DNA of 64,000 nucleotides, from the NCBI RefSeq assembly GCF_003261575.2, contig NZ_CP036175.1, positions 6,119,609 through 6,183,608 of the forward strand. The letters are read 5' to 3'. Shown here in pieces: positions 1 through 12,532 of the stretch. A program made the translations under genes and the position numbers. Within the stretch, counting starts at the first letter, position 1. Each line of letters begins with the position of its first letter. The stretch comes from Klebsiella huaxiensis. Lineage in GTDB: Bacteria > Pseudomonadota > Gammaproteobacteria > Enterobacterales > Enterobacteriaceae. The notes beneath the pieces were generated by a model. It saw nothing but the letters and a program-made list of their open reading frames with translations, was not told where the DNA came from and did not search any database.

Positions 1-288
1 CACAGCCCACGCCTGAGTCAGATCCTTGCCCAATGGGCCCAGGAACTCAACGTGGTATTTAGTCATCTTGACGCCTTCAGGCAGCTTTTTCTTCACGTTA
101 TCTGACACATGAAGTACTTCTTCAAACTGATAGCAATGGGGGCAGTAGAACGAGAAGAACTCGAGCACCTGAGGCTCGCCAGCAACTGGCTTGTCGAGGG
201 TGATGTACTGCTTACCGTCGGTGATCTGGGCAGCGGATGCACTAAAAGCCAGAATCATACCAGCCAGCGCCAGCCAAATTTTGTTCAT
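1..288 (-). CDS. dsbA: DsbA, periplasmic thiol:disulfide oxidoreductase (N-terminal part, cut by window edge)
   Basis: DsbA introduces disulfide bonds into proteins exported to the periplasm and is reoxidised by DsbB. The 96 visible codons begin with a signal peptide (positive MNKIW start, hydrophobic core, cleavage after ASA at about residue 19-20). The redox motif CPHC follows at residues 49-52 (133-144), inside the EFFSFYCPHCYQFEE context typical of DsbA. The family is about 208 residues, so slightly more than half the gene lies outside the window. It starts 27 nt after the srkA stop on the same strand, so the two are probably co-transcribed, as in E. coli. Identity is secure; the missing cis-Pro half cannot be judged. 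Confidence 0.97.
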   Translation of the reverse strand, partial: MNKIWLALAGMILAFSASAAQITDGKQYITLDKPVAGEPQVLEFFSFYCPHCYQFEEVLHVSDNVKKKLPEGVKMTKYHVEFLGPLGKDLTQAWAV

Positions 289-315
289 GATTAATTCTCT
301 CCTGGATATTTCACA

Positions 316-1302
316 TTAATACATTGGCGTTAACTGAAGAGGGGGTTCCTGCAGAACCTTCACCTGCTCAAGAAAAGTTATTGTCTGCCCGCGCCAGTAA
401 TCTTCCCCGGTTAACCATGGGAAATTTATAGGGAAAGCAGGATCATTCCAGCGTCTGAGCAACCACGCCAGATAATAAACTAACCGCATTGCACGTAAAG
501 GTTCGATGAGAGCGATTTCATCCGTATTAAAAGAGCTGAACTCTTCATAGGCTTCAATGATCATCTCAAGCTGCATCCGCTGCTCGGCTTTATCACCATT
601 TAACAGCATCCAGAGATCCTGGATAGCAGGACCATTACGCGCATCATCTAAATCAACAAACAGAGGGCCATCACGCCAAAGGATATTTCCGGCATGGCAG
701 TCACCGTGCAAACGTAAGATATTAGCGTTCCCGTGCCATTGTGCCATTACAGCATCAATCAGTTTATCGGTAGCGCTGAGAAAGGCCTCTTTCAGACCAG
801 CAGGAATCAACGGAGAGATCTCAAAGACCTGGCGTGGCTCAAGGAGATATTCATTAGTACCAATCTCCGGGCGAGCGACAAAACGCTGCTTGCGACCCGT
901 TTGATGCATACGGCCAAGATAGCGTCCAACCCATTCCATCTGATCGAGATTATCCGCCTCAAACTGACGTCCACCCAGGCTTGGGAAAACGGCAAAGAAG
1001 AACCCCTGGTGCTGGTGAAGCGTACTTTCATGGAAAGATAATGGCGCCGCAACGGGAACATCATCCTGCATGAGTTGAAGGGTATACTGATGTTCTTCGA
1101 GGATTTGTTCTGCAGACCAGCGTTCAGGACGATAGAACTTCACCACATAGCGGTGGCGATCTTCGTCCTGAAACTGGTAAACGCGGTTCTCATAGCTGTT
1201 AAGCGGGGTGAGCCCAGATTCCACCCGCATACCCAGATCAAACAAACCATCAATGATGGTATCCGGGTGAAGCGTCTGAAAATTGAAAGCCTTATCGTGC
1301 AT
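316..1302 (-). CDS. srkA: SrkA, stress response Ser/Thr protein kinase (YihE/RdoA)
   Basis: SrkA is a cytosolic choline-kinase-fold Ser/Thr kinase that protects cells against stress-induced death, linked to Cpx envelope stress. The 328-residue length equals the E. coli protein. The catalytic loop LHGDCHAGN places the catalytic Asp at residue 201 and the Mg-binding Asn at 206. The DFG-equivalent FVDLDDA gives Asp217. The gene lies between yihD and dsbA on the same strand, the conserved enterobacterial order, and in E. coli it drives part of dsbA transcription under CpxR. I saw no clear CpxR box. ATG is the first start in frame and gives the family length. Confidence 0.96.
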   Translation of the reverse strand: MHDKAFNFQTLHPDTIIDGLFDLGMRVESGLTPLNSYENRVYQFQDEDRHRYVVKFYRPERWSAEQILEEHQYTLQLMQDDVPVAAPLSFHESTLHQHQGFFFAVFPSLGGRQFEADNLDQMEWVGRYLGRMHQTGRKQRFVARPEIGTNEYLLEPRQVFEISPLIPAGLKEAFLSATDKLIDAVMAQWHGNANILRLHGDCHAGNILWRDGPLFVDLDDARNGPAIQDLWMLLNGDKAEQRMQLEMIIEAYEEFSSFNTDEIALIEPLRAMRLVYYLAWLLRRWNDPAFPINFPWLTGEDYWRGQTITFLEQVKVLQEPPLQLTPMY

Positions 1303-1377
1303 CCTGACATCCGATAATCGTGCGAATGATTCAGGATATCATCTCATAGCCTGTTCCGTGGCAGCGCTTACAACCTT

Positions 1378-1647
1378 TTACTCTTTAATGACTCCGCGAG
1401 CGCGAAGCAATGCGGTTTTGAAGTCTTCTTCATAATCTTTCTGAATACCGGGAATAACGGCCTCTTTTGTCGAGTCGCGCATTTTCAGATGATAAATCAG
1501 AATATCGTCGGAAAGATCGCTTAATTCCCCCGTATAACCGGCCTCTTTGGCCAGTTTTTGCAAGAATTGAATCAAATTTAGTTCAGGTTCTTTCTGCCAG
1601 GCAGGTTGGAGGAGTTCAATGACTTCATTCAGACGTTTACATTTCAT
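1378..1647 (-). CDS. yihD: YihD family protein, DUF1040
   Basis: This is an 89-residue cytosolic protein of the YihD family, whose function is not established. The longer open frame reaching upstream is not the gene. The start chosen at 1647 (MKCKRLNEV) has an AAGGAG ribosome binding site just upstream and gives the usual family length. The protein is rich in Leu, Lys and Glu and looks helical, with no signal peptide or membrane segment. It lies upstream of srkA-dsbA on the same strand and divergent from mobA, with 71 nt between the two starts. Confidence 0.93.
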   Translation of the reverse strand: MKCKRLNEVIELLQPAWQKEPELNLIQFLQKLAKEAGYTGELSDLSDDILIYHLKMRDSTKEAVIPGIQKDYEEDFKTALLRARGVIKE

Positions 1648-1718
1648 AGTAATGCTCCTTACTCTAGATAAAGACACGTTAGCAGGGACAATCCCACAAT
1701 GAAAGAGGCGATATTGAT

Positions 1719-2300
1719 ATGCAAGGCAGGGTAATAACCGGTGTTGTGCTGGCGGGAGGAAGAGCCACACGCATGGGGGGGATAGATAAAGGATTGCAGC
1801 AGCTAAACGGTAAAGCCTTGTGGCGTCACGTCGCCGACTCGCTAGAAACTCAGGTAACAAACCTGGTGATTAGCGCTAACCGCAATCTTGATAGCTGGCA
1901 AGGGAGCGGCTACCCGATTATTACCGACAGCCTGAACGACTTCCCTGGCCCACTGGCCGGGATGCTCTCCGTTATGCAACAAATCGAGAGCGAGTGGTTT
2001 TTGTTTTGCCCGTGCGATACGCCATTTATTCCCTCATTCCTTGCCGAGCGCTTAATACAGCAGAAAAAATCATCCCCGGCCGTTTGGGTTCATGATGGTG
2101 AGCGCGACCATCCAGCTATTGCTTTAGTTAATCAAGAGGTGATTGCAGAACTGGAAATCTATCTGGCCGGGGGAGAGCGGCGAGTAATGGTATTCATGCG
2201 TAAGATTGGTGGGCATAGTGTTGATTTCAGCGATGTAAAATCAGCCTTTATTAACGTAAACACTCTTAACGATTTGCAGAGTATGCAGGTGCCATCATGA
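1719..2300 (+). CDS. mobA: MobA, molybdenum cofactor guanylyltransferase
   Basis: MobA transfers GMP from GTP to Mo-molybdopterin, forming the guanine dinucleotide cofactor used by DMSO reductase-family enzymes. It has 193 residues, near the E. coli length. The N-terminal nucleotide-binding signature LAGG-x3-RMGG-x-DKG lies at residues 12-26. The metal-associated LFCPCDTPF motif and the WVHDGERDHP and GERRVMVF blocks are also present. The gene overlaps mobB by 4 nt (ATGA), so translation is probably coupled. Cytosolic. Confidence 0.96.
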   Translation: MQGRVITGVVLAGGRATRMGGIDKGLQQLNGKALWRHVADSLETQVTNLVISANRNLDSWQGSGYPIITDSLNDFPGPLAGMLSVMQQIESEWFLFCPCDTPFIPSFLAERLIQQKKSSPAVWVHDGERDHPAIALVNQEVIAELEIYLAGGERRVMVFMRKIGGHSVDFSDVKSAFINVNTLNDLQSMQVPS

Positions 2301-2806
2301 TACCTCTTTTGGCTATCGCTGCCTGGAGCGGTACAGGTAAAACAACGTTGTTGAAGGCGCTGATCCCGGCATTATGTACTGAAGGTCTACGCCCGGGGCT
2401 CATTAAACATACTCACCATGATATGGACGTGGATAAACCCGGCAAAGATAGCTATGAGCTACGTAAAGCCGGAGCTGCACAGACTATTGTCGCCAGTTCA
2501 CAGCGCTGGGCATTAATGACGGAAACACCTGATGAACCAACTCTGGACCTTGTCTGGCTGGTAAGCAGAATGGACGCATCAACGTTAGATTTAGTGCTAG
2601 TTGAAGGTTTTAAGCATGAATCTGTGCCAAAAATTCTACTTTATCGGCAAAACAACGGACATAGCGTAGAAGAGTTGGTGTTTGATGAGCACGTGATTGC
2701 GATAGCCAGCGATATTCCTGTCGAAACATCACTTCCACTGTTAGATCTAAATGATATTCAGCAGATAGTCACTTTTATTATGCAGTGGTTAAAGAGGCCT
2801 AAATAA
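2297..2806 (+). CDS. mobB: MobB, molybdopterin-guanine dinucleotide biosynthesis adaptor GTPase
   Basis: MobB is a small P-loop GTP-binding protein that helps MobA deliver the dinucleotide cofactor but is not essential for it. The Walker A motif WSGTGKTTL lies at about residues 10-18. The conserved IKHTHHDMDVDKPGKDS and LVEGFKHE blocks follow. The 169-residue length matches the family. The start codon overlaps the mobA stop region. Downstream the gene faces the 3' end of the minus-strand rRNA operon. Confidence 0.95.
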   Translation: MIPLLAIAAWSGTGKTTLLKALIPALCTEGLRPGLIKHTHHDMDVDKPGKDSYELRKAGAAQTIVASSQRWALMTETPDEPTLDLVWLVSRMDASTLDLVLVEGFKHESVPKILLYRQNNGHSVEELVFDEHVIAIASDIPVETSLPLLDLNDIQQIVTFIMQWLKRPK

Positions 2807-2811
2807 GCATC

Positions 2812-2862
2812 CGATAGATATTTCAGATATAGCCATGTGCAATTATCCTGATATATCTATCG
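2812..2862. repeat. 15-bp imperfect inverted repeat between mobB and the rRNA operon
   Basis: CGATAGATATTTCAG (2812-2826) and CTGATATATCTATCG (2848-2862) are complementary over 15 positions with one mismatch and a 21-nt loop. There is no T-run, so this is not a canonical intrinsic terminator. It lies 5 nt after the mobB stop and could protect the mobA-mobB mRNA 3' end or weakly end its transcription. Confidence 0.6.
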
Positions 2863-2882
2863 ATATTTGCGGACTATAAAAA

Positions 2883-2915
2883 CGCAAAAAGCCCATCCTG
2901 ACGGATGGGCTCTTC
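2883..2915 (-). terminator. Intrinsic terminator of the rRNA operon
   Basis: An 8-bp perfect stem (gcccatcc at 2891-2898, ggatgggc at 2903-2910) with a 4-nt TGAC loop. On the minus strand it is followed by a TTTTTGCGTTT tract. It lies just downstream of 5S and matches the familiar enterobacterial rrn T1 terminator. Confidence 0.95.
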
Positions 2916-2924
2916 ACTTAATTA

Positions 2925-3044
2925 ATGCCTGGCAGTTCCCTACTCTCACATGGGGAGACCCCACACTACCATCGGCGCTACGGCGTTTCACTTCTGAGTT
3001 CGGCATGGGGTCAGGTGGGACCACCGCGCTGTCGCCGCCAGGCA
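2925..3044 (-). rRNA. rrf: 5S ribosomal RNA
   Basis: The 120-nt gene starts TGCCTGGCGG at 3044 and ends GCCAGGCAT at 2925, with the two ends complementary as in all 5S RNAs. The body carries the conserved CCGAACTCAGAAGTGAAACG segment. It is 63 nt downstream of 23S. No tRNA gene follows it before the terminator; in E. coli rrnC, aspT and trpT would follow. Confidence 0.98.
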
Positions 3045-3107
3045 AATTCTGTTTATCTGTATCAAGCTGAATTTCTCTCAAACCCGCCAAAACATCTTCG
3101 GCGTTGT

Positions 3108-6014
<2,907 letters not shown>

Positions 6015-6140
6015 TCACAACCCGAAGATGTTTCACTTCATGATTGCGAAAATTTGAGAGACTCGAACACACCGTCATTCTGTTCTTATTACGGAGAACA
6101 GACGCAGCGTGTCGTTTCAATTTTCAGCTTGATCCAGATT

Positions 6141-6151
6141 TTTAAAGAGCA
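6141..6151 (-). promoter_or_regulatory. boxA antitermination element in the 16S-23S spacer
   Basis: The minus strand reads TGCTCTTTAAA, the boxA core bound by NusB-NusE. It lies between tRNA-Glu and 23S, as in E. coli rrn operons. It keeps the elongating polymerase in the Rho-resistant state through 23S. Confidence 0.75.
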
Positions 6152-6225
6152 AATATCTCAAACGTAACTCACTGAGTTAGTTTTGAGATATCGGTGGGTT
6201 GTGTCTTTCACTCACAGCCAGCAAG

Positions 6226-6300
6226 TGGCGTCCCCTAGGGGATTCGAACCCCTGTTGCCGCCGTGAAAGGGCGGAGTCCTAACCGCTAGACGAAGGGGAC
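6226..6300 (-). tRNA. gltU: tRNA-Glu (anticodon TTC) in the rRNA spacer
   Basis: A 75-nt cloverleaf starting GTCCCCTTCG at 6300, with anticodon loop CTTTCAC, T-arm GTTCGAATC and encoded CCA (tgg at 6226-6228). The acceptor stem GTCCCC/GGGGAC is perfect. A single spacer tRNA-Glu marks the rrnB/C/E/G class of operons rather than the Ile-Ala class. The D-arm (CTAGCGGTTAGGA) and the base pair above the anticodon differ from the E. coli gene as I remember it. The symbol follows the E. coli rrnC tRNA. Confidence 0.97.
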
Positions 6301-6387
6301 ACGAGGTGTCGCGACTTCGCAGCCGTCTTGCTTCTTTACATTCATCAGACAATCTGTGTGAGCACTACAAAGGCAGGTTCTTTAAGG

Positions 6388-7927
<1,540 letters not shown>

Positions 7928-8038
7928 AAGTTTGATGCTCGTGAATTAAACTTCGTAATGAATTACGTATGTTCACTCAGAGACTTGGTATTCATTTATT
8001 GTCCGAAGACATTAAGAATCCATGTCACTTTGAGTGCC

Positions 8039-8054
8039 CACACAGATTGTCTGA
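8039..8054 (-). other. Leader arm of the pre-16S RNase III processing stem
   Basis: CACACAGATTGTCTGA at 8039-8054 is exactly complementary to TCAGACAATCTGTGTG at 6345-6360, downstream of 16S. The two arms bracket the 16S gene and form the processing stem. The perfect 16-nt match shows that leader and spacer of this operon belong together. Confidence 0.85.
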
Positions 8055-8059
8055 TAAAT

Positions 8060-8071
8060 TGTTAAAGAGCA
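8060..8071 (-). promoter_or_regulatory. boxA antitermination element in the rRNA leader
   Basis: The minus strand reads TGCTCTTTAACA followed by AATTTATCAGAC, the standard rrn leader boxA. It recruits Nus factors for antitermination of rRNA transcription. Confidence 0.85.
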
Positions 8072-8109
8072 GTGCAACGCGGCTTTCGCTCACCGTTGCG
8101 AGGTCCCGT

Positions 8110-8137
8110 ATAATACGTTTTCCTCATTCAGAGTCAA
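8110..8137 (-). promoter_or_regulatory. rRNA promoter P2
   Basis: On the minus strand a -35 TTGACT (8132-8137) and -10 TATTAT (8110-8115) are separated by 16 bp. The GC-containing discriminator ACGGGACCTCG follows. It lies about 120 bp downstream of P1, the usual tandem arrangement. Confidence 0.88.
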
Positions 8138-8229
8138 GCGTTTAATTTCGCTTTTCTCTGCCGGCGTTCATCGCTGAACCCCGCTAACCCGGCGGCCTGT
8201 AAGCCGTTGTTCCGTGTCAGTGGTGGCGC

Positions 8230-8257
8230 ATTATAGGGAGTTATTCCGACGTGACAA
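8230..8257 (-). promoter_or_regulatory. rRNA promoter P1
   Basis: On the minus strand a -35 TTGTCA (8252-8257) and a consensus -10 TATAAT (8230-8235) have a 16-bp spacer. The GC-rich discriminator GCGCCACC is typical of stringently controlled rRNA promoters. The A/T-rich stretch just upstream (about 8262-8300) fits an UP element with Fis sites. Confidence 0.92.
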
Positions 8258-8407
8258 GAGGAAACTTCAAAAAACTTTTCAACCGTCTCTTTTTTCACCA
8301 CAGCAACGTGTAATGTGGCAAAAAACCGGCGTTTTGCCGTTTTAACAAACGAAGTAAGTCGCCTGATGGCATACTGATAGAGTAAAAAAGAGAAAGGAAC
8401 GGCATTT

Positions 8408-9115
8408 ATGTCTTTAAGCACACAGCAGCTGGCGGCACAAAAGAATATCTCCTGGGTATTAGCGGAGAAACTGGCGCAAAAAATTCTGACCGGCGAATAT
8501 CAGCCAGAAAGCATTCTTCCTGGAGAGATAGAGCTGGGTGAGCAATTCGGCGTAAGCCGCACGGCGGTTCGTGAGGCAGTCAAAACGTTGACAGCAAAAG
8601 GAATGCTTTTGCCTCGCCCACGCATCGGCACCCGCGTTATGCCACGCAGTAGCTGGAACTTTCTCGACAAAGAGCTGCTAGCCTGGTGGTTAACGGAAGA
8701 TAACTTTGAAGAGGTTGTTAGCCATTTCCTCGTGATGCGCAGCAGTCTTGAACCGCAAGCCTGTTTTCTGGCGGCGAATTCAGGTAGCCCAGAACAAAGA
8801 GCACAACTCAATGCTCTAATGGCGGAAATGATTGAGTTGAAGAGAAACTTTCAGCGCGAGCGCTGGATTGAAGTCGATATGGCCTGGCATGAACATATAT
8901 ATGAGATGAGTGGAAATCCCTTTCTAATCTCTTTCGCTTCTTTATTCCATTCTGTCTACCACACCTATTTCACTTCTATAACCCAGAATGAGGTGATGAA
9001 GCTGGATCTCCATCAGGCAATAGTTGATGCCATCCTCGATAATGACGGTTCACGGGCGCTGAACGCCTGTCAGGCTTTGTTGAGTGCTCCAAATCATTCA
9101 AAAGGTACAGAATGA
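8408..9115 (+). CDS. yieP: YieP, GntR/FadR-family transcriptional regulator
   Basis: A 235-residue DNA-binding regulator. The N-terminal winged helix (residues about 15-80) contains LPGEIELGEQFGVSRTAVREA and RPRIGTRV, typical of GntR proteins. The C-terminal FCD ligand-binding domain runs from about 95 to 225, with likely metal-binding His residues in MAWHEHIYEMS and a later FHSVYH. The AAGGAA ribosome binding site precedes the ATG. It overlaps hsrA by 4 nt, so it is likely co-expressed with that exporter. It reads divergently from the rRNA promoters. In E. coli the YieP ligand is uncertain. Confidence 0.94.
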   Translation: MSLSTQQLAAQKNISWVLAEKLAQKILTGEYQPESILPGEIELGEQFGVSRTAVREAVKTLTAKGMLLPRPRIGTRVMPRSSWNFLDKELLAWWLTEDNFEEVVSHFLVMRSSLEPQACFLAANSGSPEQRAQLNALMAEMIELKRNFQRERWIEVDMAWHEHIYEMSGNPFLISFASLFHSVYHTYFTSITQNEVMKLDLHQAIVDAILDNDGSRALNACQALLSAPNHSKGTE

Positions 9116-10509
9116 GCGAGAAAAAAGGGCGTAGTATGGCCGGGCTGCCGTGGATTGCTGCGATGGCCTTTTTTATGCAGGCGCTGGATGCCACCATTCT
9201 GAATACCGCCCTTCCTGCTATCGCACAGAGTCTCAACCGTTCACCGCTGGCCATGCAATCCGCTATCATCAGCTATACGCTTACCGTGGCCATGTTAATT
9301 CCAGTCAGCGGTTGGCTGGCTGACCGTTTCGGCACACGGAAAGTGTTTATCATCGCCGTTAGTCTATTCACCCTAGGTTCTCTCGCCTGCGCCCTCTCAG
9401 GTTCTCTAACAGAGTTGGTTACCTTCCGCGTTATTCAAGGTATAGGTGGGGCGATGATGATGCCGGTGGCGAGGCTGGCATTACTGCGCGCCTATCCGCG
9501 CAGTGAATTACTACCAGTGTTAAATTTCGTCACGATGCCAGGGCTGGTCGGCCCCATTCTCGGACCCGTACTCGGCGGTGTACTGGTCACCTGGGCCAGC
9601 TGGCACTGGATTTTTCTGATTAATATTCCCATCGGCATTATCGGGATTGTGTACGCCCGTAAATATATGCCGGACTTCACTACGCCCCGGCGCCGTTTTG
9701 ACACGATCGGCTTTCTGCTGTTCGGATTAAGTCTGGTACTGTTTTCCAGCGGAATCGAACTGTTTGGTGAGAAGATCGTCGCGACATGGATTGCTCTATC
9801 CATCATTGCTCTGAGCGTTGTCATGCTGTTGGCGTATATTCGCCACGCTCGCCGCCATCCCACGCCGCTCATTTCGCTTTCTTTATTTAAGACGCACACC
9901 TTTTCCGTCGGGATTGCAGGAAATCTGGCAACGCGGCTGGGCACCGGCTGCGTTCCGTTCCTGATGCCTCTGATGCTACAGGTCGGTTTTGGTTATCCGG
10001 CGATTATCGCAGGCTGCATAATTGCGCCTACGGCTATCGGTTCGATTATCGCGAAATCAACCGTTACTCAGATTCTTCGCTGGTTTGGCTACCGAAAAAC
10101 GCTGGTTGGGGTAACGGTATTTATTGGCCTGATGATCGCTCAGTTTTCGCTGCAATCACCGGATATGTCGATCTGGATGTTGTTACTACCGCTATTCGTT
10201 CTGGGAATGGCGATGTCCACCCAGTTCACCTCAATGAACACTATCACGCTCGCTGATTTAACCGATGAAAACGCCAGCAGCGGCAACAGTATGCTGGCGG
10301 TTACTCAGCAGCTATCCATCAGTCTCGGGGTCGCCATTAGCGCGGCTGTGCTGAGGTTTTATGAAGGATTCGATAGCGCAAATACCATCGAGCAGTTCCA
10401 CTACACCTTTATAACCATGGGAGCAATCACCGTTGTATCAGCGCTAGTATTTGCTTTATTGAAAGCGAAGGATGGCCGCAATCTGATTAAGGAGCGGCAC
10501 AAGCATTAA
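9112..10509 (+). CDS. hsrA: HsrA (YieO), MFS drug:H+ antiporter, DHA2 family
   Basis: A 465-residue inner-membrane transporter with about 14 predicted membrane segments. The DHA2 signatures are present: the N-terminal LDATILNTALPAIA, motif A (GWLADRFGTRK), and motif C-like GLVGPILGPVLGG. HsrA was named for its effect on homocysteine/RpoS physiology in E. coli; its natural substrate is not known. Its start overlaps the yieP stop (ATGA), and its 3' end overlaps the convergent rbsR by 3 nt. Slightly shorter than the E. coli protein at the C-terminus. Confidence 0.93.
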   Translation: MSEKKGRSMAGLPWIAAMAFFMQALDATILNTALPAIAQSLNRSPLAMQSAIISYTLTVAMLIPVSGWLADRFGTRKVFIIAVSLFTLGSLACALSGSLTELVTFRVIQGIGGAMMMPVARLALLRAYPRSELLPVLNFVTMPGLVGPILGPVLGGVLVTWASWHWIFLINIPIGIIGIVYARKYMPDFTTPRRRFDTIGFLLFGLSLVLFSSGIELFGEKIVATWIALSIIALSVVMLLAYIRHARRHPTPLISLSLFKTHTFSVGIAGNLATRLGTGCVPFLMPLMLQVGFGYPAIIAGCIIAPTAIGSIIAKSTVTQILRWFGYRKTLVGVTVFIGLMIAQFSLQSPDMSIWMLLLPLFVLGMAMSTQFTSMNTITLADLTDENASSGNSMLAVTQQLSISLGVAISAAVLRFYEGFDSANTIEQFHYTFITMGAITVVSALVFALLKAKDGRNLIKERHKH

Positions 10510-11498
10510 GCAGAGCCACGCACGACCAGTTCTGGAGTCAGCTGAACGCGTTGTTGTTTTTGTCCTGGATCAGCCATTCGGTGGATGAGTACATCAATGG
10601 CCAGCTCGCCCAGCTCATCTTTCGGCTGATGGATAGTCGTCAGCGGCGGCGTCATATAGCGAGCCAGCTCAATGTCGTCATACCCCACCAACGCCATATC
10701 CTGAGGAATGCGCAATCCACTCTGATAAAGCGCCTGATAAGCACCAACCGCCATCGCGTCGTTACCGACAAACACCGCCTGCGGCAGCTTGGGGAGTACT
10801 AACAGCTTTTCCATTGCGCTAAATCCGCCACCAAACTCAAAATCGCTGCTAATAACGTATCCTTCAGGTACTGCCAGCCCGGCACGAGCCATTGCAGCAT
10901 GATATCCCTCAAGACGCAGTCGCGAAGGGGTTTTATCCAGCGGGCCCGCGATGCAGGCAATCCGCGTATGGCCTTGATCGATGAGGTACTGCGTCGCTAT
11001 ATCGCCCCCCAACAAAGAGTTATCCTGGATCAGGTCACTATCGCCATCGAACGGTGCCCAGTCCATCATCACAGTCGGTACGGAAGGGTAGCGCTGCATG
11101 ATCTCCGGCGAAGGCTGGTGAGTTTCAGTACACAGCAGCAGCAAACCATCGACGCGCTTTTGCATCAGCGTCTCCAGATTACGGTTCATTCGCTGTTCAT
11201 CGCCTTCGGTGTTACACAGCACCAGGCTATAACCGCGTTCAAAACAGCTACGCTCCACGCCACGTACCAGCTCCGAGTAAAACGGATTGGTACTGGCGGT
11301 AATGAGCATGCCAATAGTACGGGTTTGGTTTAATTTAAGGCTACGCGCCAGTGCAGATGGCGCGTAATTCAGGCTCTTAATCGCGGCGTCGACTTTAGCG
11401 GTAATGGCTTCGCTAACGAAGCGATCCTTGTTGATGACATGAGAAACCGTCGAAGTGGAAACGCCCGCTATGCGGGCTACATCCTTCATGGTGGCCAA
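10506..11498 (-). CDS. rbsR: RbsR, ribose operon repressor (LacI family)
   Basis: RbsR represses the ribose operon and is released by ribose. The 330-residue protein has the LacI-type helix-turn-helix at residues 3-25 (MKDVARIAGVSTSTVSHVIN), the hinge helix with YAPSALARSLK, and a periplasmic-binding-protein-like effector domain. It is the last gene of the operon, 3 nt after the rbsK stop, so it is autoregulated through the operon promoter. Two matching operators (about 16380 and 16458) lie upstream of rbsD. Family length is exact. Confidence 0.97.
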   Translation of the reverse strand: MATMKDVARIAGVSTSTVSHVINKDRFVSEAITAKVDAAIKSLNYAPSALARSLKLNQTRTIGMLITASTNPFYSELVRGVERSCFERGYSLVLCNTEGDEQRMNRNLETLMQKRVDGLLLLCTETHQPSPEIMQRYPSVPTVMMDWAPFDGDSDLIQDNSLLGGDIATQYLIDQGHTRIACIAGPLDKTPSRLRLEGYHAAMARAGLAVPEGYVISSDFEFGGGFSAMEKLLVLPKLPQAVFVGNDAMAVGAYQALYQSGLRIPQDMALVGYDDIELARYMTPPLTTIHQPKDELGELAIDVLIHRMADPGQKQQRVQLTPELVVRGSA

Positions 11499-11501
11499 GC
11501 G

Positions 11502-12431
11502 TTACCCCTGTTGACGTAAAAATTCGTCTATTTCTTTTCGCCATGGCACGGAGGGCTGGGCACCTTTACGCGTAACGGCAATAGCCGCGGCGGCATGGGC
11601 AAAACGAATAGCCTCAGCCAGTACCATACCTTCAAGGAGCGCAGTCACCAGCGCGCCATTAAAGGTATCGCCAGCGGCAATGGTGTCAACAGCCTGGACT
11701 TTAAAGCCGGGAACACGATGACCGTTGCCTTTGAGACTAGCCCAAACACCACGGCTGCCGAGGGTAATGATCACCGTACCAATACCTTTATCATGGAGCA
11801 CATTAGCTGCTTTTGCCGCATCATCGTCATTTTCCACTCGAACGCCGGTCAGTTTTTCCGCTTCGGTTTCGTTCGGGGTAATGATATCCACCAGCGCTAA
11901 CAGTTCATCCGGCAACTCTCGTGCTGGAGCAGGATTGAGTATCACTGCAGTTTGACTCTGGTGAGCAATTTTCGCCGCCGCCAGTACGCTTTCCAACGGT
12001 GATTCCAGCTGCATTAGTAGCGCCTGCGCGCTGGCGATACGCTCTTTTTCAGCTTCAACCTGCGTAACGGAAAGGGCGGCGTTAGCTCCAGCATGAATAC
12101 CAATAGTATTCTCACCTTCAGCGTTCACAAAAATCAGCGCCACGCCGGTTGATTCCCCGGCAACAGCCCTTACCGGCGCAACGTCGATATTATCGCTTTC
12201 CAACTGGCGACGAACGCGTTCACCAATATCGTCATCACCGGTACAGGCGATAAAAGAGATATTTGCCCCGCTGCGCCCGGCAGCAACGGCCTGATTTGCG
12301 CCTTTACCGCCGAAAGCGACCTGATAGTGATGACCGGTGACGGTTTCACCAGGGGTAGGAAAGGAGTCGAGGTTAAGGATGTGATCGGCATTGATACTAC
12401 CAAGGACGACAAGTTTGCCTGCGGTTTTCAT
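11502..12431 (-). CDS. rbsK: RbsK, ribokinase
   Basis: Ribokinase phosphorylates D-ribose to ribose 5-phosphate with ATP, feeding the pentose phosphate pathway and PRPP. The PfkB-family motifs are present: the substrate region GGKGANQAVAAGRSG near residue 42, and the C-terminal DTIAAGDTFNGA with the catalytic Asp. The frame is open further upstream, but the ATG at 12431 (MKTAGKLVVLG) gives 309 residues, the E. coli length. It follows rbsB after a 101-nt gap holding a stable hairpin and precedes rbsR by 3 nt. Confidence 0.97.
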   Translation of the reverse strand: MKTAGKLVVLGSINADHILNLDSFPTPGETVTGHHYQVAFGGKGANQAVAAGRSGANISFIACTGDDDIGERVRRQLESDNIDVAPVRAVAGESTGVALIFVNAEGENTIGIHAGANAALSVTQVEAEKERIASAQALLMQLESPLESVLAAAKIAHQSQTAVILNPAPARELPDELLALVDIITPNETEAEKLTGVRVENDDDAAKAANVLHDKGIGTVIITLGSRGVWASLKGNGHRVPGFKVQAVDTIAAGDTFNGALVTALLEGMVLAEAIRFAHAAAAIAVTRKGAQPSVPWRKEIDEFLRQQG

Positions 12432-12451
12432 AATCAATATTCCCGGAAAGC

Positions 12452-12474
12452 GCGCCACCGGCACCCGGTGGCGC
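12452..12474 (-). other. Stable hairpin between rbsB and rbsK
   Basis: GCGCCACCGG (12452-12461) and CCGGTGGCGC (12465-12474) form a perfect 10-bp GC-rich stem with a 3-nt loop. No T-run follows on the minus strand. It probably blocks 3' exonucleases and stabilises the upstream rbsB message, which encodes the highly expressed binding protein. Confidence 0.75.
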
Positions 12475-12532
12475 ATGCCCTGCTTTTCTTTATTATGTTG
12501 TCCCTCGGACCGTTACCAGTCCGAATCACACA

